Notes: generated by a model not told the origin, from the letters alone. A stretch of DNA of 64,000 nucleotides from Euryodendron excelsum (GCA_033060915.1 CM065378.1:31570501-31634500), one strand, 5' to 3'; positions 48,770-58,589 are shown, numbered from the stretch's first letter. Made by a program: numbers and translations.

Positions 48770-49750
48770 TCTTCTGGAGTATATTATACTTTTATAAAAG
48801 CAAAAGAATCACATGTGGTGATGCACTAGAAGTGCTTTGACCCAAAGAATTTTATACTATACCATAATTGTTTGAATCATCTAGGGTCAATAATGATGCG
48901 TTGAATTATTGAAAACTCACATGAACATTCGTTAAAAAATTTGAAGATTCTTTTGTCACATAATTATACATGCGCTTCTTGTTCACAAGAAAAATTAATT
49001 ATCAGACCATCTCTTCCAAGATAATTCTTGAGTCCCCATCATTCTTACAAAGAATTTAAGGGGTATCTGTGGGCCAATACATCCTCCATGTGGACCATTT
49101 CGTTATTTTATGGTTTTAATAGATGCATCCATACGGTAGTCACATATTTATTTACTTTCTACCCGTAATATTGCTTTTGTTAGATTTCTTACTCAATTTA
49201 TCCACTTATGGGCACAATTTTCAAATTACCCGATCAAGTCTATATGATTAAATAATGCTAAAAATTTTACATCCCAAACCTTTGCTGATTACTGCATATT
49301 AATAGGAATTGATGTTGAACACCCAATTGCCCACACACATACACAAAATGGTCTTGCCGAAACTTTTATAAAACGGCTTCAGTTGATTACTCAACCTTCA
49401 CTTATGAAAACAAAATTAGCTATTTTTATTTGGGGACATGCCATATTGTATACTGTATCCTTGGTTAGAGTCTGACCAATTGCTTATCATTAATACTCAC
49501 CATTATAACTTGTTATTAGTCAACAACCAAATATTTCTCACTTACGAGTTTTTGGTTATATTGTATATATACCTATCTCAGCCCCACAGTGTACTAAAAT
49601 GAGTCCCCCCAACGTCGACTTGAAATTTATGTTAGTTTTGATTCTCCATCTATTATTCGATATTTGGAACCCTTAATGGGTAATATCTTCAAGGCACATT
49701 TTACGAATTATCATTTTGATGAGTCAGTCTTTCCACTATTAGGAGGATAA
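48770..49750 (+). pseudogene. Copia integrase relic
   Basis: Broken frames show C-A-S-C-S-Q-E-K-L-I-I-R-P-S near 48970-49010 (the metal-binding end), then degraded catalytic core pieces, and a clear C-terminal part at about 49600-49750 with P-Q-R-R-L-E-I-Y-V-S-F-D-S-P-S-I-I-R-Y and H-F-D-E-S-V-F-P. Integrase would insert the DNA copy into the genome. It is not functional. Confidence 0.8.
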
Positions 49751-49798
49751 AATACGCGATTAGAAAAGCAACGAAAGATTAGCTGAGATATTTCAACA

Positions 49799-50353
49799 AT
49801 GTCTCATCTTGATCTTCGAATGAGTTCATGTGAATTAGAAATTCAAAGAATTCTTCATTTACAAACAATTGTAAATCAATTGCCCGATGCGTTTACTGAC
49901 ACAAAGAATGTGACAAAATCACATATACCAACTGCTAATATTCCAACACGTATTGATGTCCCTGTAGGACAATATATTACTACAGCAACAAATGAATCTA
50001 AAACATGCTTGAAGCGCGGGAGACCTGTCGATGCAAAAGACACTGTTTCCAGAAAAAGGAAGACACAAGAAAAAATGCAAAAGCAAGTTGGTGCTCCTAA
50101 AGAGAACACAATATCTAAACTTTCTGAAGAAGAGAATCCTGAAAAAGAATTCCTAAAAGAGAAACCTCCTGAAGAGATATCTCCTATAAGTGATATGGTA
50201 TCTAAAAATAATGAGACCTCAATAAGTTATATAAATACAAGAGAAAACTGGAATAGAAATAAGATAGTTGTCGACAACATATTTTCATTCAAAATAGCTC
50301 TTGGTATTACCAGGAGTAATGAAGAGCTTGAATCACAGACAGTCGACGAATGA
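49799..50353 (+). pseudogene. Copia linker before reverse transcriptase
   Basis: The longest intact frame of the element, 184 codons. It is the low-complexity, Lys/Glu-rich spacer between integrase and reverse transcriptase seen in this Copia group (early part L-R-M-S-S-C-E-L-E-I-Q-R-I; middle with R-G-R-P-V-D-A-K-D). It is not a separate gene. Confidence 0.75.
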
Positions 50354-50640
50354 CGACATAGAATTGATTGGTCAAAATAAAAAGAAGCTATTAAGGTAGA
50401 ATTACACTCATTAGCATAACGTAAAGTATTTGGATCTGTCGTCTACACACTTGAAGATGTGAAACCATTCGGATATAAATGGGTATTCGTACGAAAGCGA
50501 AATGAGAAAATAAAATAGTACAATATAAAACCCGACTCGTAGCATAAGATTTCTCACAACAAACTGGTATTAACTATGATAAGACTTATTCCTCTGTAAT
50601 GGATGGAATTACATTCAGATTCTTACTTAGTTTATCAATT
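50354..50640 (+). pseudogene. Copia reverse transcriptase, first part
   Basis: Broken frames give V-E-L-H-S-L-A, F-G-Y-K-W-V-F-V-R-K-R-N-E-K, then S-V-M-D-G-I-T-F-R-F-L-L-S-L-S-I. The similarity stops at 50640 exactly where the inverted LTR starts. Confidence 0.8.
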
Positions 50641-50992
50641 ATAAAAGTATAAAATATAAGGCGGAGAAAATAACTCAACATAAAATATAGTGAATAGTTT
50701 TTCAAGAACTGGAAAATATTTATCATATTCGATCTTCTGGAATATTTAGGGGTTAATCTTCTGGACCATCCAAAACTTTATTGCTAGTACAAAATAAAAA
50801 TATAACTGGTATTTGTAGCTTACCTATACTGTTTTTTCTTCTATTTTCTCTCTGTTTCTTCCTTTTTCTTATTTCTCTATTCTTTTGGTTGTACCTAGAA
50901 CTATCTCTAGGCACCTCTATTTATATTGAATCAGAGTCAGGGACACAGGGGGGGCTACGAAAAAATGTTAAGGCGGCTAATGGATGGAGGTA
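50641..50992 (-). repeat. inverted LTR fragment inside Copia RT
   Basis: About 350 bp that is the reverse complement of the Copia LTR at 52416-52787 (shared: ataaggcgga, aactcaacataaaatatag, ctttattgctagta, ctatctctaggcacct). About 15-20 bases are missing at its right end and its left terminal dinucleotide is changed. It sits in the antisense direction and replaces the segment between L-S-L-S-I and K-I-P-E-G-F (here N-P-x-x-I) of the polymerase. Confidence 0.85.
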
Positions 50993-50999
50993 TATGGGA

Positions 51000-52250
51000 A
51001 ATTGAATAATGATTTATAAATGAGAATCCCTGAAGGATTTAAGATGCTTGAAGCAAATATTTCAAAACCATAAAATTTATGTTCAATCAAATTTCAAAGA
51101 TCATTATACAGGTTAAAGCAATCTGGTTGCATATGACACAATTGTCTAAGTGAATATCTCTTGAAATAAGCATATGTGAACAATACCATTTGTCCTTGCG
51201 TTTTCATTAAGAAATCAGAACTCGGATTTGTTGTCATTGCAGTCTATGTTGAAGATTTGAATCTGATTGGAACTCCTGAAGAGATTACTAAATCTATTAA
51301 TTATTTAAAAAAAAGAGTTTGAAATGAAAGATAATCTTGGGAGAACCAAATATTATCTTGGATTACAGATTAAGCACTTATCCAATGGAATTCTTGTCCA
51401 TTAATTGGTATATGCTGAAATGGTTTTAAAGCAGTTTTACATAGACAAAACTCATCCATTAAGTTCGCTAATGGTTGTCCGTTTACTAGATGTACAGAAA
51501 TATTTTTTTTGTCCTCAAGAAGATGGTGAAAAACTTCTTGGCCCTGAAATATCATAACTTAGTGCAATCGATGCTCTTATGTATATTGCAAATTGTAAAA
51601 AACCTGATATAGTATTTTCTGTCAATTTATTGACACGATATAGTTCTACAGCAACACAAAGACATTGAAAAGGAATTAAACATATTCTGCGTTCGCTACG
51701 AAGGACAGCTGATATGGGATTATTTTATTCAAATGAGCCACAACCTGAATTGATTAGCTATGCTAACATTGGCTACTTTTTTTATCCTCATAAATCTATG
51801 TCTCAAACTAAGTATATGTTTACTTATGGTAATACTGTTATATCTTGATGATCGGTAAAACAAACATTAACTATAACTTCTTCAAATCATTATGAGATAA
51901 TTGCAATTCATGAAGCAAGCCGAGAGTGTATATGACTAAGATCCATGATTCAACATATTCAAGAAAACTGTGAATTGTTTACAATCAAAAATACCTTGAC
52001 AATATTATATGAGGATAATGCAGCTTATATTACACAGATTAAGGGAGGCTACATCAAAAGTGATAGAATGAAACATATTTCTCCAAAGTTCTTCCATACA
52101 CATGAGCTCCAGAAAAATGGTAATATTGATGTCCAACAAATACGCTCTAGTGATAATTTGACAAACTTATTTATTAAAGCACTACCAACTGCAACATTTA
52201 AGAAGCTTGTGCATGGCATTGGTATGCGCCGTCTTAGAAACCTTTCATAA
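51000..52250 (+). pseudogene. Copia reverse transcriptase end and RNase H
   Basis: After the inverted LTR the polymerase resumes. There is V-Y-V-E-D-L-N-L-I-G-T at about 51242-51274, where the catalytic Y-V-D-D motif reads Y-V-E-D. Next come K-Y-Y-L-G-L-Q-I-K and M-Y-I-A-N-C. RNase H follows, intact in its last 101 codons (51945-52250), with Y-E-D-N-A-A-Y-I, K-H-I-S-P-K-F-F and D-V-Q-Q-I-R-S-S-D-N-L. At least eight stops lie in the region. Confidence 0.85.
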
Positions 52251-52403
52251 AACAAATAAAGTTCTTATTGTTCAGGGAAAGTTAAGTATTGTACTCTTTT
52301 TCCTTCGCTACGATTTTTTTCTACTGGGTTTTTCCTAACAAGGTTTTAATGATGCAGTTTAACATACCTAACAAAATATATATCTTGTATTATTTTGCGG
52401 TCA

Positions 52404-52415
52404 TCTAAAGGGGAG
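52404..52415 (+). other. Copia polypurine tract
   Basis: TCTAAAGGGGAG lies directly before the TG of the 3' LTR, where plus-strand synthesis is primed in LTR retrotransposons. Confidence 0.75.
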
Positions 52416-52787
52416 TGTGACATAATGGATGAGCTCCATCTATTAACCACCTCAACATTTTTTCACAGTCCCCCTTGTATCCCTGAATCTGATTCAGTAT
52501 AAATAAAGGTGCCTAGAGATAGTTCTAAGTATAACCAAAAGAATAGAGAAATAAGATAAAGAAAGAAACAGAGAGAAAATAGAAGAAAGAGCAGTATCGA
52601 TAAGCTGCAAATACTATATTGTATTTTTATTTTATACTAGCAATAAAGTTTTGAGTGGTCTAGAAGATTAAATCCTAAATGTTCCAGAAGAGCGAATATG
52701 ATAAATATTTGCCAGTTCCTGAAGAACTATTCACTATATTTTATGTTGAGTTATTTTTTCCGCCTTATATTCTTTACTTTTATAACA
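52416..52787 (+). repeat. Copia 3' LTR
   Basis: Begins TGTGACATAATGGATG and ends TATAACA. It matches the 5' LTR with substitutions and small indels (372 versus 336 bp), and more closely the inverted copy at 50641-50992, for example in the part with the sequence cctagagatagttcta. Confidence 0.9.
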
Positions 52788-52792
52788 TAGTT

Positions 52793-53148
52793 CAATTTTA
52801 ATAACCCTTCTACATGCAACTGTTGTGTCCGCCGTCAATTAATAAAGACCATCGTCTAATGAAATTATAGATTTTGTTGATGAGTGAAGGATACCAAGTT
52901 GTTGTAATTTTAATTTTCTGCTAACTTGCTTTAGAAAAATAATAATAATAATAATAAATTCACATGTGACAAGTTCGTGACATTTTTTAATGGATAAATA
53001 TGTAAAGTCTTGCCTTTTCTGTAATAATCTACTGTAGATTTCATTCAAATCACTCTAAAATCATAAGTATAATAAATTATATGATATATATATATATAAT
53101 ATAATGTAATTAGGTTTCATGTAAAAACTCCCAATTCGACTTATGTGT
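52793..53148. other. AT-rich spacer
   Basis: No gene. Contains an (ATA)n-like run near 52936-52958 and an AT tract near 53082-53100. Confidence 0.5.
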
Positions 53149-53156
53149 GATATGAT

Positions 53157-53760
53157 TATGGGTAGATCCAAAATTTTTATTTAGTGGGGGCAAAATTTAC
53201 AAACAATCATGCACGAATTGTTTTTAAATTTACAAAATGTTTTTCTTAATAAATAAAGGCATAATTATATTAAAGATGCCGAAAAAGGGGAACTGCTTGT
53301 GTACAAAAGTTGTACACAAAAACCCTATCAAAGCGCTTAATCTAGATTTGACTGGGTAAGGTTTAAAATTTCAAGAAAAATTTTTGAGATTTTAGATAAC
53401 TAAGAATCCATGGATATATATAATGAAAGGTTTTTGAGATTTTAAATAACTAAGAATCCATGGATATATATAATGAAAGGTTAATTGGAATTGTATTGTT
53501 TCTTTAGCCAAATAATGAAGAGTTAATAGGATATGTATATTTTCTCCTACAGATTTAGTGATATTCAATGGGAGCAAATATAAGTATTACTAAATTTAGA
53601 GAGAGACAAATGTAAGTTTTTGTAAATTCAGTGGGAACAAAACATATATTTATAACTTAGGATCAAATAAATACATATAAATTTTTTTAAAAAAACAATG
53701 GAAATAGCCAATCTAGTGGGAGCAACTGCTCCCACTCAACCCTTCTTAGATTCGCCCTTG
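53157..53760. mobile_element. hAT-type non-autonomous element, 604 bp
   Basis: Ends TATGGGTAGATCC and, on the other strand, CAAGGGCGAATCT, with related subterminal AGTGGG(G/A)GCA on both sides. Flanks gatatgat (53149-53156) and gatacgat (53761-53768) give an 8-bp duplication with one mismatch. The interior includes a 50-bp tandem duplication. The plus-strand frame 53698-53961 crosses its right end and is chance. Confidence 0.8.
53381..53480. repeat. 50-bp tandem duplication
   Basis: 53381-53430 and 53431-53480 are identical except for one base (tttagataac versus tttaaataac), so the duplication is recent. It lies inside the hAT-type element. Confidence 0.95.
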
Positions 53761-53993
53761 GATACGATTAGAAGAGGAGCTGAATCCTATATTTTGTCCC
53801 TTAAAAAAGGTCACGTTTTCTTGCAAACTTTTTGCCCATTTTCCAAACAGAATATTAACATTGCTACAAATAAAAATGAAAGTTTTGAAATGGGATTTGG
53901 TTTAAAATGCAAAGGTACTGAATGTAGTTGGCCCCAAAAGTTATTTCAAATTGCCATATAATGTTTTGTGTGAATCCAAAGAAGTGAAGTGAG

Positions 53994-54108
53994 GAGCAAA
54001 GGATTTGTCTGGTGGTTGAGGCACTTAGAACCCGCTCATTCGAAGAGGGTTAGAATCTTGCGGGCCTCTTACCCTTTTTCCAATTACCTTGTATTCAAAA
54101 AAAAAAAA
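53994..54108 (+). mobile_element. tRNA-derived SINE, 115 bp
   Basis: The body has an A-box-like TGGTGGTTGAGG (54010-54021) and a B-box-like GGTTAGAATCTT (54048-54059) at a tRNA-like spacing, then a T-rich part and a terminal A13 tract. Direct repeats agtgaagtgag (53983-53993) and agtgaagtaag (54109-54119), 11 bp with one mismatch, flank it. This set of features defines a SINE moved by a LINE. It is short for a plant SINE. Confidence 0.8.
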
Positions 54109-54119
54109 AGTGAAGTAAG

Positions 54120-54485
54120 ACTAAGACGGATATATTGATAATCCTTAGATGCGAAAATTCCATAAATGTCTCCTCAAATTTTCATAATTAAAACCCTTCA
54201 AATCAGCTAAATGTTTAGTAGAACGTTAATACGCACCACTACGGTTGGGATGTCGATACTTAAAAAAGCGCGGGTTAGAGTTTTTCAATATACACAACAG
54301 CTAAGGAAGATGTATCCAAAAAAAGTAAAAGACGGATACGGCCGTAATAATAGATTTTTTTCCCCTCCAAATTTATGATGGCAAAATCCTAAAAAGTAAA
54401 GACAAAGGGAGGGCTTCCATAACAAAAAATCTTGAGAGCAAGACTCACAGTTAATATCACCATAAATGCTTGGGAGTTAACTCTG
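54120..54485. other. promoter region of the inhibitor gene
   Basis: No gene. The last 90 bases resemble 55475-55560 upstream of the pseudogene copy (shared cttccataac and cttgagagc/cctgagagc), so promoter and first exon were duplicated together. Confidence 0.5.
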
Positions 54486-54492
54486 TATAAAT
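54486..54492 (+). promoter_or_regulatory. TATA box of the inhibitor gene
   Basis: TATAAAT, 86 bases before the ATG at 54572. It overlaps the ATG at 54491, which therefore cannot be in the transcript; this decides the start. Confidence 0.65.
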
Positions 54493-54571
54493 GATCAAGT
54501 TCTCTATGGCCAAGAAAAAACACATAGACAAACTACTAGAAAACAAATCTTCATTTCATGGCAAAAACCCA

Positions 54572-55000
54572 ATGGCTGGGAACCAAACTCAGAGTCTCTG
54601 CAAGTCAGATGGTGTGTGTGAGTTATGCAATTGCACAGGAAGAGCATGCCCAAATCTATATCCAGGTATATATATACGTACATATTACATAAAATCTAGT
54701 GATCTTTGTGGTTTGGTAGAATCATGCTCCCAAATCAATGCTGGCCTTGCTCTGTTTCTCACAGAACTCTTGTTAAAATCTGTACGGGCAGGACTGAAAG
54801 TTCAATGGCCTGAACTGAAGGGGACGAGTGCAGTGACTGCGAAGGAGATAATCGAGATGGACAACCCAAATGTGACTGCATGGATTTTTCCGAATAGCTA
54901 CGCGTTTCCAGCTGTGATGTGCTGCCGGCGTGTTCTTCTAATCACCCCCATGGATGACTGTCCTAATGGTCCAGTCCTCAATAATCCTTACGTTGGATGA
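54572..55000 (+). CDS. potato inhibitor I-type protein, 2 exons, 100 residues
   Basis: Potato inhibitor I proteins block serine proteases with an exposed loop and serve in defence. The exons are 54572-54665 and 54792-55000, with a 126-bp GT-AG intron read through as an open frame. Joined they give 100 residues. Exon 2 carries the domain: W-P-E-L-K-G at 37-42, N-P-N-V-T-A at 56-61, the loop at about 64-76, R-R-V at 77-79 and a C-terminal Gly. Aligned on the conserved C-x-R-V, the scissile pair would be Ala72-Val73, where many members have Leu, Met, Lys or Glu before Asp; specificity is thus unclear. Exon 1 is unusual, with five Cys (10, 16, 19, 21, 26) in 31 residues. There is no signal peptide. 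The ATG at 54491 is rejected because it overlaps the TATA box. Confidence 0.85.
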   Translation: MAGNQTQSLCKSDGVCELCNCTGRACPNLYPGIYIRTYYIKSSDLCGLVESCSQINAGLALFLTELLLKSVRAGLKVQWPELKGTSAVTAKEIIEMDNPNVTAWIFPNSYAFPAVMCCRRVLLITPMDDCPNGPVLNNPYVG

Positions 55001-55560
55001 ATCAATGAATCTTTGTCCGATTAATTTGGCTGTACAAGTTACTTGATTTTCGTTCAAATTAAAAGAGTAAAGTTTTTTTTTTTTTTTTGTCAACCTAATA
55101 AGTTATTTAATTTTCGTTCAAACTAAAAGAGTAAAGCGTTTTTTTTTTTTTTTTTGATCAACTAGGATTAAAGTGTAATTACTCTAAAAATACATATATA
55201 TATATATATATGTATTTAAAAAAATACAAAACCAAGTGATATAAAAGTTCCATTTACTCGTATAGTTGGGCCTCTGCAAACTTGAGGGGTGAGAATTTCA
55301 TAATGTCCAGCGGAAGGAAAGTTTTTATATGGCTGGATTTAATGATAAATCTCTAGATCCAAAAGTTAAATCTCTCTTTACCTCAATGAACAAAGATGCG
55401 CATTTCCACCATTTAAAGCCCGGCGAACTCCATTGCCAAGTTAATCAATTAGCTTAAGGGCTAAAGGCGATAAAGTAAAGAAAGCACTTCCATAACGCAA
55501 AATCCTGAGAGCCAAACTACTAATAGCAGCAGCATTAATGATTGGACTTCCAGCTTTGTA

Positions 55561-55568
55561 TATAAATA
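55561..55568 (+). promoter_or_regulatory. TATA box of the inhibitor pseudogene
   Basis: TATAAATA, 98 bases before the ATG of the duplicated first exon, the same arrangement as in the intact gene. Confidence 0.45.
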
Positions 55569-55658
55569 ATTGAATTCTACACGAGCTAAAGCTTGGCAAA
55601 GACCATAGAACCAAACTACTTAAAACATAAAATTTCATTCCAAAGCGAAGACTCATCA

Positions 55659-55754
55659 ATGGCTGCGAACTCGACTCCAATTCCATGCAAGTCAAGAGGC
55701 CAGTGTTCCTTCTGCAACTGCACATAGGAAGATCATGCCCAGATCTGCATCCAG
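55659..55754 (+). pseudogene. potato inhibitor I first-exon pseudogene
   Basis: The segment begins M-A-A-N-S-T and keeps the Cys pattern C-K-S-x-x-x-C-x-x-C-N-C-T of the neighbouring gene. Two extra bases (TA) after the C-N-C-T codons make an immediate stop and shift the frame. After the shift the old frame gives G-R-S-C-P-D-L-H-P, followed by an intact GT donor at 55755. No second exon with the inhibitor domain was found downstream. It is a truncated tandem duplicate. Confidence 0.85.
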
Positions 55755-56292
55755 GTAGATATCACATGCAAGTCCATTGAGTCATGCAGTCTAAGGTACG
55801 TGAATATTATATGTAATTTTGAGCTTGGGTCGCTTCCTTTTTGCTTGGATGGCCTCCATCTTATCCTCCAATGTGGATGGCCTCCATCCGTCATATGTAG
55901 AGTTGGGGTATGCCCCTTCGTGTTCTGTTTTGAGGCTTGCCTCTAGCTTCTCTATATTCGTTTACCTGCCGAGAAAATATATACTTTTAGAACTCCAGCG
56001 GGAGTCATGTATTGTAAAATGGGAGGCATTATTGTCGATCAATATTTTTAGCATCAAAACCCACAAAAAAAAGAATACATTATAAATTTCTTACATTATA
56101 GGTAAGCCACTTAAGACATGCAAGGTACCATTCCTCTAACAAGAGCATAAAGGGAGCAAAAACTTTGCAAAGTGGATGTGACCTACTACTGGTCTCGACC
56201 ATGGAAGAGCTGTTAATCTTCTCAAATCCGGGGTGTGGCATTCCCAGGTTCATTAGAGCAGCTCTTTTGACATGTAAACAAGTGAAATATAT
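55755..56292. other. no gene recognised
   Basis: The plus-strand frame 55819-56085 (88 codons) contains a short internal duplication (gatggcctccatc twice) and ends in an A-rich tract; it may be the 3' end of a LINE. I cannot support a gene. Confidence 0.35.
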
Positions 56293-56300
56293 CTAGTCAT

Positions 56301-56652
56301 CAAGGATCAAAATTTCATTTCGAGAGATTGTTTTAGTTGGCTCGAAAACGGAAACGTTTCGGAAACATTTCAAAATGTTTCGGAAACATTTCAAAAGTGA
56401 AAAATATTAAAATGGTAAAATACAATCTTTTGTATAAAAATTGTACGCCTTTTATAAAAAATTTAAATTCGAATTAGTACAACTTATTGTTTAGGCATAT
56501 AGCATTGTGTTTTGGTGCATTTTTTTACTTTTCAATGTGTTTTGATTGTAATAATAGTGTTTCGTTATTCCACTAGTATTTCGTTTCGGTCTCTTAGGAA
56601 ACGAAAACGTTTCGGCTATTTCGCTGGAAACAAATGAAAATTTTGTTCCTTG
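56301..56652. mobile_element. hAT-type MITE, 352 bp
   Basis: Ends CAAGGATCAAAATTTCATTT and, on the other strand, CAAGGAACAAAATTTTCATT. It is flanked by perfect 8-bp direct repeats CTAGTCAT (56293-56300, 56653-56660). The interior repeats gtttcg and its complement many times, so it can fold into a long hairpin. No coding capacity. Confidence 0.92.
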
Positions 56653-56660
56653 CTAGTCAT

Positions 56661-58106
56661 ATATCATTCTAGTACTGAAAAAGATTAGACAAAATGATGA
56701 TTCACTTCATTTGCTAACATACCTTATTCTTCGATAAACCAAAAAGAAGTAGTCGGTCCTAAATTACTTTCTTCTCCTACTTCTGGTGGCTAAGCTTTGC
56801 ATAAAATGGAATCATAAACCATAAATATCATGCATCATAACTTTGATCGAAAGTGAGTAAATAAAGAAATACTTAGTTACCATGAGTCATTGCCTCATTT
56901 GAACATGAAAGATGCATAAGCTTCATCAGGGAAAGATGACATGGCAATCCCCCTGCAAATGTAATGTTTCTTTTCCTTAGGTAAGTGACCATAAGCACAG
57001 AAATATTCAGATCAAAAGGGCTTTAGCAAGCCAATGGACTTACTCCATTGATGGAGACAATTTTCTAGAGACAAACATAGTATGGAACAAGCAAAACATG
57101 GATTGACCAAATAGGATGATGCTTCTAATGCTAACCTGTAAATTTCATGGCAATGAAATAGTCAGACATCTACAAAATTGGCAAATTATGAAGTGTAAAA
57201 TCCGTTGCCAGACCCGTACGAATATGAACAAGAATAGTATGGCTAATGCTATTTGACAAACACTTCATTCCAGTTAACCAAGCAAATGGTTTGTAGCTGA
57301 ACACAACATGGATTCAACAGAAATATTTACCCAAGCCTAGATATAAAAGAATAGTCCAGTAATTTCTCCAATTATACAGTCCATAAACATAGAGATGTTG
57401 GACTAACCAAATTCACAATACAATCAAATGTTATCTGCACTGGGAAACACATGACTTTATGTCTAGAAATCAGAAGTTTATGAAGTTTATTTCTCTCTCT
57501 CACAGGCTGTTTAGGGGTTGGCCATGGAAATACTCTGCAACAGAAGAAACATACTGCAATCCTCTTCATGACACGACGATTAAATAGCCAAACATATAAC
57601 AGCACATTCATCAAAAAGTATGACCGCCAATATTTTTGTCAAAAGCCTACAATATGTGACATGAAAAATGTAATTGAATTATATATTAGATAGCATGAAG
57701 AAGTTGTAAGGGAATGCAGGAGCCTTAACATACACTATAAGGTACATGTTTAACAAACACTATTTTTGGAGATACTATCTCTTAGCAATTTTAATTACGA
57801 AGTACTATTCCCCAACAAAATTGAGGTAGCCACTAGAAGGGAGAAACTTAAAAAAAAAAAAACTATAGAGCAAATTTTCAATTACAAAGTTAGACAAATC
57901 TAGGAGATGCAACGAGGTAAAAGTATATCAAAATCTGAAAATTAGACTATCGTTTAATATCTATTCCTTGAAAAGTTTCATTGATGCTATGTACACCATA
58001 AATCCGATATGATGTTTTCTCTTAGGATATTATGAAGAGGCTTCTTGTTCCAAAGACCTCAAGCCAGTGATCCATGCATATCTCTAACATTATCAGGTAC
58101 GGCAAC
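56661..58106. other. intergenic or 3' region of the PPR gene
   Basis: Moderately AT-rich without a recognisable frame. Part may be 3' UTR or UTR introns of the minus-strand PPR gene, as related genes can have long 3' regions, but the sequence alone does not show it. Confidence 0.35.
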
Positions 58107-58109
58107 TAA

Positions 58110-58427
58110 GGGTCTGTTTGATACTTGAGGAAAGAAAGGAAAGGGAAGGGAAAATTCTTTTCCTCGTTTGGTTTCTATAGAGGAGGGAAGAGAAGAGAAA
58201 TGGGAGAGAAAGTTGTTTTCTTCTCACTTTCCTTTCCTTCTCCTTTTTTCTTTTTCAATAGTTATTCTATTATTGTCCTTCCTCTTTCCTTCATTTTAAA
58301 CAAAGGAAAGTGATTTTCCTTTCACTTTCCTCTCATTTTCTTTGCAAAATCAAACAAAGGAAAGAAGCCACTTTCTCTTCATTTTCAGTCCCATTTCCTT
58401 TCCCTTCCACAAGTATCAAACAGACCC
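58110..58427. mobile_element. Tourist-like MITE (PIF/Harbinger), 318 bp
   Basis: Perfect 18-bp terminal inverted repeats, GGGTCTGTTTGATACTTG and its complement at the other end, flanked by TAA on both sides (58107-58109, 58428-58430). The interior is rich in GGAAAG on one side and CTTTCC on the other, so the whole element folds back. The clean ends suggest it is young. The frame at 58125-58313 is a by-product. Confidence 0.95.
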
Positions 58428-58589
58428 TAAGTACATAGGGTAGATCATACAAGTCAGATACAGCTGCTAACACTATTTCATAAGATCATGAGGTTTCCAA
58501 GCAAAACTGTTCCAATTCCTATGATCTCACAAAACCTCTCTTGACCCAAAAAAAAACATTCAAAATAGTAAAAATAGCCACAAGTTCAA

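Larger units (their letters stand above)
46301..52787 (+). mobile_element. full-length degenerate Ty1/Copia retrotransposon
   Basis: Two LTRs (336 and 372 bp, both starting TGTG and ending ATAACA) bracket gag, protease, integrase, reverse transcriptase and RNase H in the Copia order. Flanking 5-mers tggtt (46296-46300) and tagtt (52788-52792) differ at one base, fitting an old target duplication. All coding parts have stops and frameshifts, and an inverted LTR piece replaces part of reverse transcriptase. The element is 6.5 kb and dead. Confidence 0.9.

Noticed and set aside
53698..53961. 87-codon plus-strand frame
   Set aside because: It starts inside an hAT-type element, crosses its end and runs into flanking DNA.
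54000..54075. Possible functional tRNA gene
   Set aside because: A- and B-box-like motifs are present, but the sequence does not close into an acceptor stem, and it has an A tail with target duplications, so it is a SINE.
54491..54571. Earlier in-frame ATG of the protease inhibitor
   Set aside because: It overlaps the TATA box, so it would lie before the transcription start, and the duplicate gene has no such extension.
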